Assembly (NCBI GenBank): GCA_910575795.1
Contig: CAJTGE010000032.1
Coordinates: 1 to 64,000, forward strand
Reading direction: 5' to 3'
Length of the DNA stretch: 64,000 nucleotides
Source: Clostridiaceae bacterium
GTDB lineage: Bacteria; Bacillota; Clostridia; Lachnospirales; Lachnospiraceae
Shown: one piece after another, positions 39,106 through 48,498 of the stretch
How the letters are laid out: every line of letters begins with the position of its first letter
How positions within the stretch are numbered: position 1 is the first letter of the stretch
The notes under the pieces: generated by a model
Told to the model about the DNA's origin: nothing
Databases searched by the model: none
What the model saw: only the letters and a program-made list of their open reading frames with translations
Position numbers and translations under genes: made by a program

Positions 39106-39789
39106 CTAACCTCTCCAGTCCACTTTATCCTTCCCCTTAAAACAGTTCTGCGAAACAAACCCTGCTATCCTCGGATGGACAGTCTGGATGCTGTTCTTCA
39201 CATACGGCGCAACCCTCTGCTGCGCCTTGGCACCCCACAAAAACCACTCTACATCCTGGTTCTGTTCGATATGGGCGATGAGTGCCGCCATGAAATCATT
39301 CCACAGATTCGTGTGCGAATCCACATGGTATGGTTCCACGGTCAGCGTCGCGTTCAAAAACAGCACACCTTGCCGTTCCAGCGAATCGAACCAGTCCTTC
39401 GGCTGCTTCATAGGAAATTTCCCATCTGCGATTTCCGTCCGGATCCTATCCAGGTCCTTTATCTCCCCAGTGTAATTAAAATAGACCGTCTTCAGGATGT
39501 TCCTTAACGAACTCTGCTTAAACTTCTGCCTCCACGACTCCAGGCTGGCAACCTCAAAGCTGCGGCCGGTCGCTTCAGGGATATCAATTCCGTCCTTCTT
39601 AAAGAAAGTCGGATACGGCTCCATGCCGACGATGATATATTTCAGATTATTGAAGTCTGTATTCAGGAAACGCAGGACATTTTTGTTCTCAGGGAAATAT
39701 CCCTCTGTAACCGAACCATATATCTCTTCAAGCTCCGCGATCCTGTCATCATTAATGAATCCCCAGTTGTTTTCCGGTATCTCAAACAT
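39106..39789 (-). CDS. Uracil-DNA glycosylase family protein with altered motifs
   Basis: 227 residues. The UDG layout is clear: IIVGMEPYP where family 1 has GQDPYH, then PEATGRSFEV, GVLFLNATLTVEPYH for the LLLN region, WGAKAQ, and HPRIAGF for HPSPLS. The catalytic Asp is Glu here and the His of PYH is Pro. Clostridial homologues I remember also diverge at this site, so it may be a distinct subfamily or act on another base. It would repair uracil or modify DNA of the element. RBS AGGAGGAAAAGCC; motif at 39839. Confidence 0.75.
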   Translation of the reverse strand: MFEIPENNWGFINDDRIAELEEIYGSVTEGYFPENKNVLRFLNTDFNNLKYIIVGMEPYPTFFKKDGIDIPEATGRSFEVASLESWRQKFKQSSLRNILKTVYFNYTGEIKDLDRIRTEIADGKFPMKQPKDWFDSLERQGVLFLNATLTVEPYHVDSHTNLWNDFMAALIAHIEQNQDVEWFLWGAKAQQRVAPYVKNSIQTVHPRIAGFVSQNCFKGKDKVDWRG

Positions 39790-39838
39790 GGCTTTTCCTC
39801 CTCGTATTTTTTTCTGCTGGTTTTTCGCTATCCGTAGG

Positions 39839-39846
39839 AAGTATGG
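39839..39846 (-). promoter_or_regulatory. Promoter-like motif CCATACTT
   Basis: Exact copy, 49 nt before the UDG-like start. Confidence 0.65.
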
Positions 39847-39870
39847 CCCATCTTTTTTACCTCAGATTCT

Positions 39871-39879
39871 AGCGGATAG
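39871..39879 (-). repeat. CTATCCGCT box
   Basis: Variant of the TTATCCGCA box with an A-tract, 24 nt upstream of the motif at 39839. Confidence 0.4.
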
Positions 39880-40445
39880 CATTTTTTGAGGAACTGCAGA
39901 TCCTGGCCCATGTTTCGCATTTTTTCCATGGGGAGCATCAGGCTGATATTTTCCTTTTTTGGTGTTTGTGGCACCACATCCTGATAGTCCTTGCTGTTTC
40001 CAACGATAGTTCCGTAAAAATACATCCGTAGCCATATTTGTGGCTTCCTGGATCCAGCCTGCCATATACCACTCTTGCACTGTTCTCGCACAGCCTGTCG
40101 TCTAATGTATACTCGTAATGAAACCTTGTGCCATTCTTCATGACTTCGCTTGTGTTTAGGTAAATGCCGCCCGCACTGATATTTTTTACAGCGCCCCTAG
40201 CAAAAAGATTGCCTTCAACCGTATAGAAGATAGCCATATTAGTCTGCACTCTTAAGTCTTTCCGGCGCTGGATGATATTCTCCACTCTCAAAACATTACA
40301 CTCTGCCAGCCATAATTCCCCGCTGTTCCCGATCTGCTGGTTCCTCCGTATATTTAATTCGCACCAACACCGGAATATCCCTTTTGTCTCTTTGTAAAAA
40401 TCCACATACACCTGGACATGGGCATTATAAACACTCTTCGGAGAA

Positions 40446-42453
40446 AACCCCGTTCGAGCTCGCTCGTGCGGGGATGAATCCGAAGTAATTTACGGCGGTT
40501 CTTCGTCAGTACTTGGTAAGCAAAATAGAACATTTGTTCTGTTTTTTATTGCTTATACCGTCAAAATATGGTAAAATAAGTATAGTTAAGCTGTATTCCA
40601 TTTCATAGGCGAAAGGAGGTTTCCGGGTATGAAAACAAGGCTCATCGATGAAAAACGTGGTTCTGTGTATGACACATATTTTTCTGATGTCACAAGGCAT
40701 ACGAAATCCTTGCGTAATACAGCAAACTTCCTTATCCGCAACACCATGACCGGCATCAGGAAATCCCCGGAGGAACGCACACACAACGAAACAGAGGTAC
40801 TGCACCTGGTCTTTACCGGGATCCATACCGCAAACGAGAATTCGGACATGCGTTTCCATGCGGCTTTCGAAAAGGCAAGCAAACCGGGTCTTTCTGCCAT
40901 GGAACGGGAAAAGATCATCCATACGGCGCTCAAACGCCATGCCATACTCCCGTACCCGACGCCGGAGAAGTGGATGCTGTCATACGGCCAGCTTGACGCC
41001 ATCCTAAAACTCGTGAAAGACAGGGATTACTATGCCCTGCCGGCGCAGGTGAACCAGCAGGCGGTCAGGAAGACCTGTTCCTCCTGGAAGGCGTATTTTA
41101 ACGCGCTTGCCGACTGGAAGAAGCATCCCCAGAAATACAAGGAAATGCCCAGGATCCCCCGTTACATCAGGGAGGGCCATTCCACTGCCCATTTCACAAA
41201 CCAGGTATTAAAACCAGAGCTGCGTGACGGGAAAGTCATGCTTTCCTTCCCATGCGGCGGCCCGGTCCTGTGTGTGGGCGATGGAATCAAAGCCTCCCGG
41301 ATTGTCAAAGCGGAGGTGAAGCCGTACTGCGGCGGATACCGGATCCTCGTGACCTATGATTCAGAGAACAAGGTGCCTGCCATCCCAGAGCATCCAGGAC
41401 GGATCCTCGGGATCGACCTGGGTATGGACAACCTCTTTGCCTGCGCGGGGAACTATGGCGGGAAGCCATTCCTGATTGACGGCAGGTGGCTCAAATCCAT
41501 GAACCGGCAGTTCAACAAAGAACGCGCAAGGCTCATATCCTGCCTGACCGCAGGGAAAGACTCTCCCCATTCCAGGAAACACAGCAAGCGTCTTGATACG
41601 CTCTCACGGAAGAGGGACGCGGTGATCCGCGACTTTTTCTACAAAGCAGCCCATTCCATCGTAAGGGATTGTCTCACCGAAAATGTCGAAGCCATCGTCA
41701 TCGGCTGCAACAAGGACATTAAGCAGGGCGCGGACATGGGAAGCCACAATAATCAGAATTTCATCTCCATCCCGCATATGAGAGCCGCGCAGATCCTGAA
41801 AGCAGTCGCGGCGGAGTCCGGCATACCGGTGATCCTCCAGGAAGAAAGCTATACCTCAAAGGCATCCTTCCTCGATATGGATCAGATCCCGGACTACGGT
41901 AATGAGAAGGGGGAACCGGTATTTTCAGGGAAGCGTGTGAAGCGCGGCTTATACTGCTCGAAAGACGGGCGGCTTATCAACGCGGATATCAACGGAGCCC
42001 TAAACATCATCCGGAAGGAATACCCGGACGCGTTCACTGGCATCAATGACCTTTCCTACCTGATTGGCGCTGTGGAGCGGATTACAAGGGATAAACTCTG
42101 CCGGGTGAAGCCGGATAAAAAGGAGCATTCCGCAAACCGCCGCAAAATGTCCGACGCGAGAAAGATCAACCGCAGGGAGCACCGCTATAAAAAACGGATG
42201 TACGAGGAACTTTTTACCGGGACGTCCGCAAAGAAACGGATCGAAGCCAAAAAGGCTGCCGCTATTGAAGCGAATAAGGCAAAGGCATTAAAAAAGGCAG
42301 CCTGATAAACAAACTGCCTTAAGGAAAAAATGTAAACCGGTAAGCCGTCAGGCGATACGGTATAGGGGGCGTGAGTGACCGCCCCTCAGGGAGCGTTAGG
42401 ATCCCTGTAAAAAAGAAGCCCCGTCCCGAGCTTGCTCGTGCGGGGAGGATCAC
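40446..42453 (+). mobile_element. IS200/IS605-family element carrying only tnpB
   Basis: Left hairpin CCCCGTTCGAGC/GCTCGTGCGGGG at 40448-40473 and right hairpin CCCCGTCCCGAGC/GCTCGTGCGGGG at 42418-42444; the right end closes with GGATCAC. No tnpA. Both flanks are parts of one PilZ gene, which fixes the boundaries to within a few bases. Confidence 0.75.
40629..42305 (+). CDS. tnpB: TnpB RNA-guided endonuclease, form lacking the zinc finger
   Basis: 558 residues, RBS AAAGGAGG. RuvC-I GIDLGMDNLFACAGN, RuvC-II with the Glu in ILQEESYTSKASFLD, and RuvC-III NADINGALNI are intact. The CxxC...CxxC finger usually between II and III is missing; a KGEPVFSGKRVKRGLYCSKDG segment takes its place. The last 70 residues are Lys/Ala rich. 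TnpB uses the RNA from the element right end to cut the empty donor site. The length is more than 100 residues above the common 400-residue form. Catalytic residues suggest activity. Confidence 0.9.
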   Translation: MKTRLIDEKRGSVYDTYFSDVTRHTKSLRNTANFLIRNTMTGIRKSPEERTHNETEVLHLVFTGIHTANENSDMRFHAAFEKASKPGLSAMEREKIIHTALKRHAILPYPTPEKWMLSYGQLDAILKLVKDRDYYALPAQVNQQAVRKTCSSWKAYFNALADWKKHPQKYKEMPRIPRYIREGHSTAHFTNQVLKPELRDGKVMLSFPCGGPVLCVGDGIKASRIVKAEVKPYCGGYRILVTYDSENKVPAIPEHPGRILGIDLGMDNLFACAGNYGGKPFLIDGRWLKSMNRQFNKERARLISCLTAGKDSPHSRKHSKRLDTLSRKRDAVIRDFFYKAAHSIVRDCLTENVEAIVIGCNKDIKQGADMGSHNNQNFISIPHMRAAQILKAVAAESGIPVILQEESYTSKASFLDMDQIPDYGNEKGEPVFSGKRVKRGLYCSKDGRLINADINGALNIIRKEYPDAFTGINDLSYLIGAVERITRDKLCRVKPDKKEHSANRRKMSDARKINRREHRYKKRMYEELFTGTSAKKRIEAKKAAAIEANKAKALKKAA

Positions 42454-42473
42454 GCAGTGCCAAGTTATTAAGG
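42306..42473 (+). ncRNA. Guide RNA (reRNA) scaffold of the TnpB element
   Basis: Structured segment after tnpB with GGGGGCGTGAGTGACCGCCCC and GGGAGCGTTAGGATCCC stems, ending at GGATCAC (42453). The following 20 nt, starting GCAGTGCC, would be the guide and lie in the PilZ gene. Confidence 0.6.
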
Positions 42474-42635
42474 AACAGATAAATGGTCGAACCCGTGTCC
42501 AATACCCTTGCGTCAGACAATCTCTTATTATTGGTCCCGTAGACCAATGCCTTGTCGCAATCCATCAAGTTAATTAATTGCAAAACAAATCACTCCTTTC
42601 TTTTTATGGACAGGCGCTTTTGTACGCCGATTTTC

Positions 42636-42644
42636 TGCGGATAG
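42636..42644 (-). repeat. CTATCCGCA box
   Basis: Sense strand A-tract, CG, CTATCCGCA, GAAAA, upstream of the PilZ gene start; no CCATACTT copy seen nearby. Confidence 0.45.
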
Positions 42645-42728
42645 CGTTTTTAACCCCAAAATTAAAGACAGGCAGCCTGGCATCCAGCCAAGCCACCCGT
42701 CCTTGTGTCATTGTATTTCCACCTTTCC

Positions 42729-45380
42729 TTAGATCTGCATCTGAGGCTTCGTGGAAAGCAGGTCGAACATCCGGTTCTCAGCCGGGAAGTCGTTGCCGAA
42801 AGGCAGCAGCGCCCCGCCGTACCAGATAAGTCCGTGCCCGGACTGTGCGTTCTTGATAAAATCAAGCTGTGCGTCCGAGATGTGCAGAATGGAGCCGATC
42901 TCCTTCCGGTCCGCGTCTGACTGGTTCAGCATCTGGATCAGGTGGCAGTTGTTGATGATCGCCCTGGATTCCCGGTTCGTCAGCATATCCTCGACGTTCT
43001 GGGTGATGCCCGTCGGTACGCCGCCAAACTTTCTGGCCTGCTTATAAATAAACATTAGGTGCCTTGCGCATGTCTCCGACTGTGTGAGCAGGTAAAACTC
43101 ATCAATAAAGATCCAGGTACGGATCTTCCGTTTCTTGTTCGCTACTGTCCGATTCCAGATATCCTCCAGGCATACCTGCATGCCCATCTCCTTTAAGCCC
43201 GTTCCGATGTCACTGATGTCATAAACGATGAACCGGCGGTTGGTGTCTACGTTGGTCTTGTAAGCGAACGTATCATAAGAACCTTCACAGTATTTTTCCA
43301 TAGCGATCCGAATATAATCAGCGTCCGGCTCCGGCTGCCTGCGAAGCACATTGTAAAAGTCCTTCAGGGTAGGGGTTGTTTCACGATCGCAGGTGATCTT
43401 ACTGCCGGAACGCCGTAGGTTATCCATGTGTTCGATATATGGAGTATAGATCATACGCACACACCGGTCGATAACAGATTCCTGGACTGGGTTCAGTCCA
43501 TAGTTCCCACCGACCGCAGCCTCACATAACGCACTGATATAGTCGGATTTCACTGTTACCGGATCGTCACCCGTACCATCTCCGTTACTGGCGTACTCTA
43601 AGTCCATGTCAAAGGGGTTGATATGGGTATCGGAACCGGGCGCGATACGGATCACCTGGCCGCCAAGGGCCTCACAGAGCGGTTTGTACTCAGCCTGCGG
43701 ATCGATCACAAATATCTCGTTTCCCTCAGATTTGAGGAATGCCTGGGACATCTCCATTTTTGCCGCAAAACTCTTACCGGAACCAGACTTACCGATGATC
43801 AATCCGTTTGCGTTCTGGGCCTCCGTGCGGTTCAGAACAATCAGGTTATGGCTCGTGGAGTTCACGCCATAGTACAGGCCATGGGCCTCGTTCATTTCCT
43901 GGGCCTCAAACGGGATAAACAGCGCCGCCGCCTCGGTATTCACCATCCTGTCTGCATAGATCCGGTTCACGCCCAGGGGCACGGCTGACGCCAAGCCGCT
44001 CTCCTGCTGCCCGGTCAGTTTGCTCATGACGCAGAGGTGCTTCTCGGCGTTATTCTGCACCATCTTCGTATAATTTTCCAGCTCGTCATACGTGTCTGCG
44101 AAAACCACGCATACCAGGGTCATCAGGATAGACTTCTGGTTACGCACCGTGAAATCATCATACGCCTTGTCAGCATCCTCCTTCTGCTGCTTTAAGTCGA
44201 TGGGCACAAACTCACTGCTCAGGCCCTTCTTGGCCTTCTTCTCCGCAGACTGCGCCATCCCCCTGGTAACCTCCAGCATCTGGTTACGGACCAGTTTGAT
44301 CGCTTCATCCTGCCTCATGGGTGAGAAATGCACACTGGTCAGCGTTGTGCAGGGCACATTGGCGATATCGGTCATAATATCGGCAGAAAGCTGGGTCGGG
44401 TAAAGCCGCATGGACAACGCCCTTCCCAGTTTATCGTCAATGACAAAATAGTCATCATAAAACTGGATATCCATAGGAGCGATCAGATCCTTGGTAGTCA
44501 GGCCCATCTCCAGCATATGGCCGATATTGAAGGTCTCTACCTTTTCACCGCCGATGGCCATTTTCTTGTAAAACGGCATGGTGGCGGTCTGGTTATAGAT
44601 CTCATGAAGGAGCCCCAGGCGCTTCACGAGGGTCATCGGTACGGTATCGGCCTCGTTGATCTCCTTGATCTTTGGCGCAATCTCCGTATCCACACGGCTG
44701 AAAACATTGGCGGCCACCTGGATATTCTCCGCGCTTACACCGACGGTCAGGAACTTTTTCTGGACAATATTGTTCTGTCCTTCGGAGATCTTATCCTCCA
44801 GCACGTCGTTCATGGCCTGCCGGTAAGTATCGAACCCGTCATTCTTATCCTGGTACAGCGTGTTCGCCCGGAAGGAATCCTTGTCAATCTTCGTATTAAA
44901 GATCGTGAACTGCGGCCGCACATCCGGCTGGAAGTAATTGATCAGGTCGCCGTAGGAGTAATACATCTGGTCTTGGTGGTCCTGGGTGGCAGTCTTAAAG
45001 TTTGCGTCTGTCAGTTCATAGGTCTTGGTGTACAGGCTCCCTTCGGACTGGAAGATGCCGTTTTTATAGACCCTCTCATAAGGGATTGTATCCTGGGAAC
45101 TCTTAGGGACTTTTAAGGCCGCGATCTTCGCTTTTTTCCCTTTCGGCGTCTTTACCTTCTGGGTCTTTGTCTTCCGTTTATTCCCCGGCGCCTTGGCCGG
45201 TTCCTGGGCAGCTGCTTCCACCTTCGGCTTCGGCATATCCATGGTCCCAAAATCCCCCATGTACTTCTCCTGCTGCTGGTCAGTTTTCTTCTTAAACCCA
45301 CCGCCCTGCTTATTCCCGGATGGGATCTTTGTGGCCTCCTGCTGGGCCGTACTGTCTGTCTTCTTCTTTCCGAATAACAA
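42729..45380 (-). CDS. virB4: VirB4/TraE-type conjugation ATPase
   Basis: 883 residues from TTG 45380 (AAGGGGAG upstream). A Lys/Pro/Gln-rich extension fills the first 100 residues. The ATPase domain has Walker A GKSGSGKSFAAK near 535 and Walker B IFIDEFYLL near 760, followed by QARKFGGVPTGITQNVEDML and NNCHLIQMLNQSDADR, typical of the Gram-positive VirB4 group. VirB4 powers assembly and transport of the type IV secretion channel at the inner membrane. It lies directly after prgI and the TrbL-like gene. Confidence 0.93.
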   Translation of the reverse strand: MLFGKKKTDSTAQQEATKIPSGNKQGGGFKKKTDQQQEKYMGDFGTMDMPKPKVEAAAQEPAKAPGNKRKTKTQKVKTPKGKKAKIAALKVPKSSQDTIPYERVYKNGIFQSEGSLYTKTYELTDANFKTATQDHQDQMYYSYGDLINYFQPDVRPQFTIFNTKIDKDSFRANTLYQDKNDGFDTYRQAMNDVLEDKISEGQNNIVQKKFLTVGVSAENIQVAANVFSRVDTEIAPKIKEINEADTVPMTLVKRLGLLHEIYNQTATMPFYKKMAIGGEKVETFNIGHMLEMGLTTKDLIAPMDIQFYDDYFVIDDKLGRALSMRLYPTQLSADIMTDIANVPCTTLTSVHFSPMRQDEAIKLVRNQMLEVTRGMAQSAEKKAKKGLSSEFVPIDLKQQKEDADKAYDDFTVRNQKSILMTLVCVVFADTYDELENYTKMVQNNAEKHLCVMSKLTGQQESGLASAVPLGVNRIYADRMVNTEAAALFIPFEAQEMNEAHGLYYGVNSTSHNLIVLNRTEAQNANGLIIGKSGSGKSFAAKMEMSQAFLKSEGNEIFVIDPQAEYKPLCEALGGQVIRIAPGSDTHINPFDMDLEYASNGDGTGDDPVTVKSDYISALCEAAVGGNYGLNPVQESVIDRCVRMIYTPYIEHMDNLRRSGSKITCDRETTPTLKDFYNVLRRQPEPDADYIRIAMEKYCEGSYDTFAYKTNVDTNRRFIVYDISDIGTGLKEMGMQVCLEDIWNRTVANKKRKIRTWIFIDEFYLLTQSETCARHLMFIYKQARKFGGVPTGITQNVEDMLTNRESRAIINNCHLIQMLNQSDADRKEIGSILHISDAQLDFIKNAQSGHGLIWYGGALLPFGNDFPAENRMFDLLSTKPQMQI

Positions 45381-45488
45381 AGGTATCTCCCCTTTCTATG
45401 GTTTTTATCTTTCTATTTTCTTATCTTCCGCCGCTGTCCCTGCCGGTTTCCGGGCGGTACCCGGGCCATTTCCCTGGCCCGGGCTCAT

Positions 45489-45956
45489 TTACTTGACACT
45501 CTCAAATTCCGGATGCCCTTTCACAAACTCACTAAGGGCCCGGTCATATTCTTTCTGTTTCCTGCGCTTCCGGGCCGTGGCGCCGGACGTGTCACCGTCC
45601 AGGTATTCCATGGTGATGCGGTTCCGCTTGGCATACTGCGCGAAATTGTTATTTGTACGGTATACCCGGTGCCTGGGTGCCAGGAAATTCTGGATCAGCA
45701 GGTTCTGTGCATAGACCCAGATCGGCATGCTCTGGACATCAATGAACCCGCAGGCCAGCGGGATGATCCCCGGGACGAGCACGATTACGGCACGCTGGTT
45801 TATGGTCATGAATGCAGTAAACGGGTACGTCAGGGCAAAGGTCAGGATTGCGAGAGCTGCTGTGGCAGCTACGCCGATGAATTCCCGTTTACTAAACGGG
45901 CCGATGAATTTCGGCTTAAACTCCCGTACATCTTTTGGTACTGGCATAATGATCAT
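45489..45956 (-). CDS. prgI: PrgI family conjugation membrane protein
   Basis: About 155 residues. The start is uncertain: ATG at 45956 has AAAGGA 12 nt upstream; a GTG at 45983 is possible. MPVPKDVREFKPKFIGPFSKREFIGVAA is the PrgI-family opening. Two membrane segments follow (AALAILTFALTYPF and RAVIVLVPGIIPLACGF), then a basic tail. PrgI is the Gram-positive VirB3 counterpart and always sits next to virB4, as here. Confidence 0.88.
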   Translation of the reverse strand: MIIMPVPKDVREFKPKFIGPFSKREFIGVAATAALAILTFALTYPFTAFMTINQRAVIVLVPGIIPLACGFIDVQSMPIWVYAQNLLIQNFLAPRHRVYRTNNNFAQYAKRNRITMEYLDGDTSGATARKRRKQKEYDRALSEFVKGHPEFESVK

Positions 45957-46073
45957 AATTTTCTTCATTCCTTTCCAAGCCACAAACGAGTTGTGAGCGT
46001 TTTGTCAAATCCTTTCTTCATTAATGCTGGCTGGTATTAGATTTGTACCGGATCCGTCCCGTATCTGGCGGTA

Positions 46074-47378
46074 TCAGTGCGGTCCGGTAATCTCCCGGGC
46101 AATACCGGCGGATTTTACGAACAGGCCGATCATTGTCAGGTTCACAATACAGCTCGTAACAGGTGAAAAGCCGGGGATCAGGGCCCCGCTCTCCAATATC
46201 TCCCTCAACTGTGTCCCAACGATAACAATCACATAGATGATGACGCCCTGCAGCGCCGAAGCGGCAAACGATTTCAGCCATCGCACGCCCGTGCTGCGGA
46301 ACTTTTCCGAAAAAAGATCAGCCACAGCCAGTGGCGTGAATACAAACCTGACTCCAATGTCGATTGCCACGGCATAAACCGTCAGTGAAATAATGAACGA
46401 GATAATAGCTGAACCGGCCAGCTTCGTGATCAGGCTGAGAACAGGCCCGCCAAGCACGGTTGATATCCCGGCAAACACTTCCGGCATCTGGTTCCCGACC
46501 CATGCAATGGCAGCGTTAAAAGCCGTGGAGAATACCCCGGCGTTTCCGCTCCCGGCCGTCTTTGCCAGAAGGGAGAAGCCTCCGGATTTTTCAATGGATG
46601 ATACAGACAGCCACAGCGCCATATGGGTGCGGTATGCCCCGGTGTCGGCGGCCGCAACGCTGTTTGTGGCATTCAGCGCCGCTGTTAAGATAACATCCCC
46701 GACGTATATAATGACTGCCGCGATATACAGGCTGTTATAGATAATAAACAGGCCGACGCACATTTTTAAAAACGCCCGCCAAAGCGCCTCCGCGGACGCA
46801 CTCTTTTCCGTTGCCTGCTGTATAATATCCCCGAATCCAAATGCGATACACAAAGACGCCGCGAATGCCATGCAAATCCCCATAACATTGGTCAGGGCCG
46901 TATTTGTCATGATTCGGTCAATCATCAGTTTCATAGCGCTGCGGTTCACGCCGTTTGGATCCTCATCCCACTGCAGAATATGGAGCTTGTTCACTGCGCT
47001 TGCGTCTGCATCTGCGGCTGCCCCGCCGCTGGATACGGTCGATGGCACCCCGTACTGGTCGCTTGCCTTCTGGAATGCGGCGATCCACTGAGAAGCCCAC
47101 AGGTTCTTGTCACTGGCTACCTTCTTGATTAGTTTGGCGCCTTCCTTCTGGCTTGCCAGAGAGCTTCCCTGGCTGGTGATCTCCGCATGGATTGCTTCCA
47201 GGATCTCCAACTCTGTATCCTTGATGTCCTGGTCCACTTCCTCCTCAATGAGCTGTTTTACGGTATCGTACATCGTAGAATCATACTCATCCAGATCCAT
47301 TGCAGCAAAGGATGTCATGCAGACGGACAGGGAGAGGACTATGGCTGCCGCCAGGGCAGCAATCCTTTTACCAAACAT
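46074..47378 (-). CDS. TrbL/VirB6-like conjugation membrane protein
   Basis: 434 residues from ATG 47378 (AAGGAGGAG upstream). A signal peptide FGKRIAALAAAIVLSLSVCMTSFA is followed by a helical extracellular region of about 120 residues, then six or so membrane helices (NVMGICMAFAASLCIAFGF, FLKMCVGLFIIYNSLYIAAVIIYVG, the IISFIISLTVYAVAIDIG region, ALQGVIIYVIVIVG, and others). VirB6-type proteins form part of the translocation channel. The next gene upstream is the pilin-like TrbC protein. Confidence 0.8.
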   Translation of the reverse strand: MFGKRIAALAAAIVLSLSVCMTSFAAMDLDEYDSTMYDTVKQLIEEEVDQDIKDTELEILEAIHAEITSQGSSLASQKEGAKLIKKVASDKNLWASQWIAAFQKASDQYGVPSTVSSGGAAADADASAVNKLHILQWDEDPNGVNRSAMKLMIDRIMTNTALTNVMGICMAFAASLCIAFGFGDIIQQATEKSASAEALWRAFLKMCVGLFIIYNSLYIAAVIIYVGDVILTAALNATNSVAAADTGAYRTHMALWLSVSSIEKSGGFSLLAKTAGSGNAGVFSTAFNAAIAWVGNQMPEVFAGISTVLGGPVLSLITKLAGSAIISFIISLTVYAVAIDIGVRFVFTPLAVADLFSEKFRSTGVRWLKSFAASALQGVIIYVIVIVGTQLREILESGALIPGFSPVTSCIVNLTMIGLFVKSAGIAREITGPH

Positions 47379-47452
47379 AATGCTCCTCCTTTTTGTCATT
47401 AAATCAATAAAACCGGCAAAAAGCCGGTTCTATCTGTCTGCCTGCCGGCCTC

Positions 47453-47854
47453 TCAGGATACGATGCCGAGCATCTTGAGTACACCCTTCATGCCAATCAG
47501 CACAGCCCCGGAAATCAGCTTTCCAAGTGCGCCGTTCATGGCTTCTGCCTCGCCGTCTTTCCTGGCGGTCACGTAACCGTAGATACCCCAGATGAACATC
47601 CCGACACCAACCATCTGGCAAATCCAGAGAGCCAGGCCGACCACAATGCCCATAATCTGGTTCGGGTCAGAAAACTTCGTGGACAGGTTCTGGGAATTTA
47701 CAGTCGGTATATCAAAGCCGGCCGCGAAAAACATGTAAGGGTAACGGATAGCGAGGGATACCGCAGTTGCCGCAGCGGCAATCCTGTTTGTAAATCCCTT
47801 CCCCTTCTGTCCCTCCCTGTCAGAAGGCAGGGCAATTTTCATTTCCTTCCTCAT
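47453..47854 (-). CDS. TrbC/VirB2-like pilin-type protein
   Basis: 133 residues, RBS GAAGGAGAAG. Two hydrophobic segments (AAATAVSLAIRYPYMFFAAGF and IMGIVVGLALWICQMVGVGMFIWGIYGYV) plus a third Gly/Ala helix at the end (LISGAVLIGMKGVLKMLGIV) give the small multi-helix profile of TrbC/VirB2 proteins in Gram-positive systems. It is the first gene of the conjugation module. Assignment rests on size, topology and position. Confidence 0.65.
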   Translation of the reverse strand: MRKEMKIALPSDREGQKGKGFTNRIAAAATAVSLAIRYPYMFFAAGFDIPTVNSQNLSTKFSDPNQIMGIVVGLALWICQMVGVGMFIWGIYGYVTARKDGEAEAMNGALGKLISGAVLIGMKGVLKMLGIVS

Positions 47855-47936
47855 GGGTTTCTTCTCCTTCCTTCTTACATTATTTTTTGTTATCTATTGC
47901 AAAAGGGATACCCCCTGTGCAAACGTATGTGTGGAT

Positions 47937-48206
47937 TTAATTTACGAGGGTGAGCCTGTGGTTGAGTTCGTCGTTCAAAAAACGTTTCGTCTGTTTTTCC
48001 CTGTCCGTCAGTTCTCTATAAAAAGGGGAGTACAGGATCCAGATAATGAACAGGACGTTATCCGTAAATTGTGAGACTATCTTCCGGGCGGAATCCATAT
48101 TCGGATACCAGTCCGTCAGGCGATAGCCGCAGTTTTGGGCACTTTCCTCATACAGGTCATACTCGCTATAAGTCATTGTAACTGTGCCGTCTCCTGATGC
48201 TTTCAA
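47937..48206 (-). CDS. Small hypothetical protein before the conjugation module
   Basis: 89 residues from a TTG at 48206 with GGAGGTG 8 nt upstream. MKASGDGTVTMTYSEYDLYEESAQNCGYRLTDWYPNMDSA and a short hydrophobic patch NVLFIIWILYSPFYRE. The motif at 48284 precedes it, so it may head the conjugation transcript. Confidence 0.55.
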   Translation of the reverse strand: MKASGDGTVTMTYSEYDLYEESAQNCGYRLTDWYPNMDSARKIVSQFTDNVLFIIWILYSPFYRELTDREKQTKRFLNDELNHRLTLVN

Positions 48207-48283
48207 CGTTTTGACACCTCCGGTTCTTTATTTCAACAATGCTGGGCTGCGGCATGTATATTCCGCCCCAACGCTGTCGATAT

Positions 48284-48291
48284 AAGTATGG
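48284..48291 (-). promoter_or_regulatory. Promoter-like motif CCATACTT
   Basis: Exact copy, 77 nt before the start at 48206; likely drives the conjugation unit. Confidence 0.65.
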
Positions 48292-48404
48292 GTGATGCCA
48301 TCGATTCCGCCACGGGTTTTTTCAAACTCGCAAAACCCCGTATTATCAGGAAAAACGGCTTTCGGGATTCAAAAATGGGCTTTATCCGCCATTTACGGTG
48401 CTTC

Positions 48405-48413
48405 TGCGGATAA
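48405..48413 (-). repeat. TTATCCGCA box
   Basis: Sense strand AAAAAACC-TTATCCGCA-GAAG. Confidence 0.5.
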
Positions 48414-48489
48414 GGTTTTTTGGGGATTTTTTATCCGCATGGTCGGTTGGCTGCCCATCTGCTGTCCTTACGAATTTCCGTATCCGTTT

Positions 48490-48498
48490 TGCGGATAA
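48490..48498 (-). repeat. TTATCCGCA box
   Basis: Sense strand AAAAAATGC-TTATCCGCA-AAAC. Confidence 0.5.

Larger units (their letters stand above)
39938..42583 (-). pseudogene. PilZ-domain (YcgR-like) gene split by a TnpB element
   Basis: The 5' part (42454-42583) starts at TTG 42583 with AAAGGAG upstream and encodes QLINLMDCDKALVYGT and STIYLFLNNLALR. The 3' part (39938-40445) continues with SPKSVYNAHVQVYVDFYKE, then QRRKDLRV for the PilZ RxxxR and NISAGGIYLNT for D/NxSxxG. The two halves have the same frame and strand and abut the two ends of the TnpB element. PilZ proteins of the YcgR type bind cyclic di-GMP. The intact gene would be about 210 codons, following the virB4 gene. Loss of c-di-GMP response is inferred. 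Confidence 0.75.

Noticed and set aside
42729..48206. Chromosomal type IV pilus or competence locus
   Set aside because: VirB4, PrgI and TrbL-like order is the Gram-positive conjugation pattern; no prepilin peptidase or PilT-type ATPase is present.
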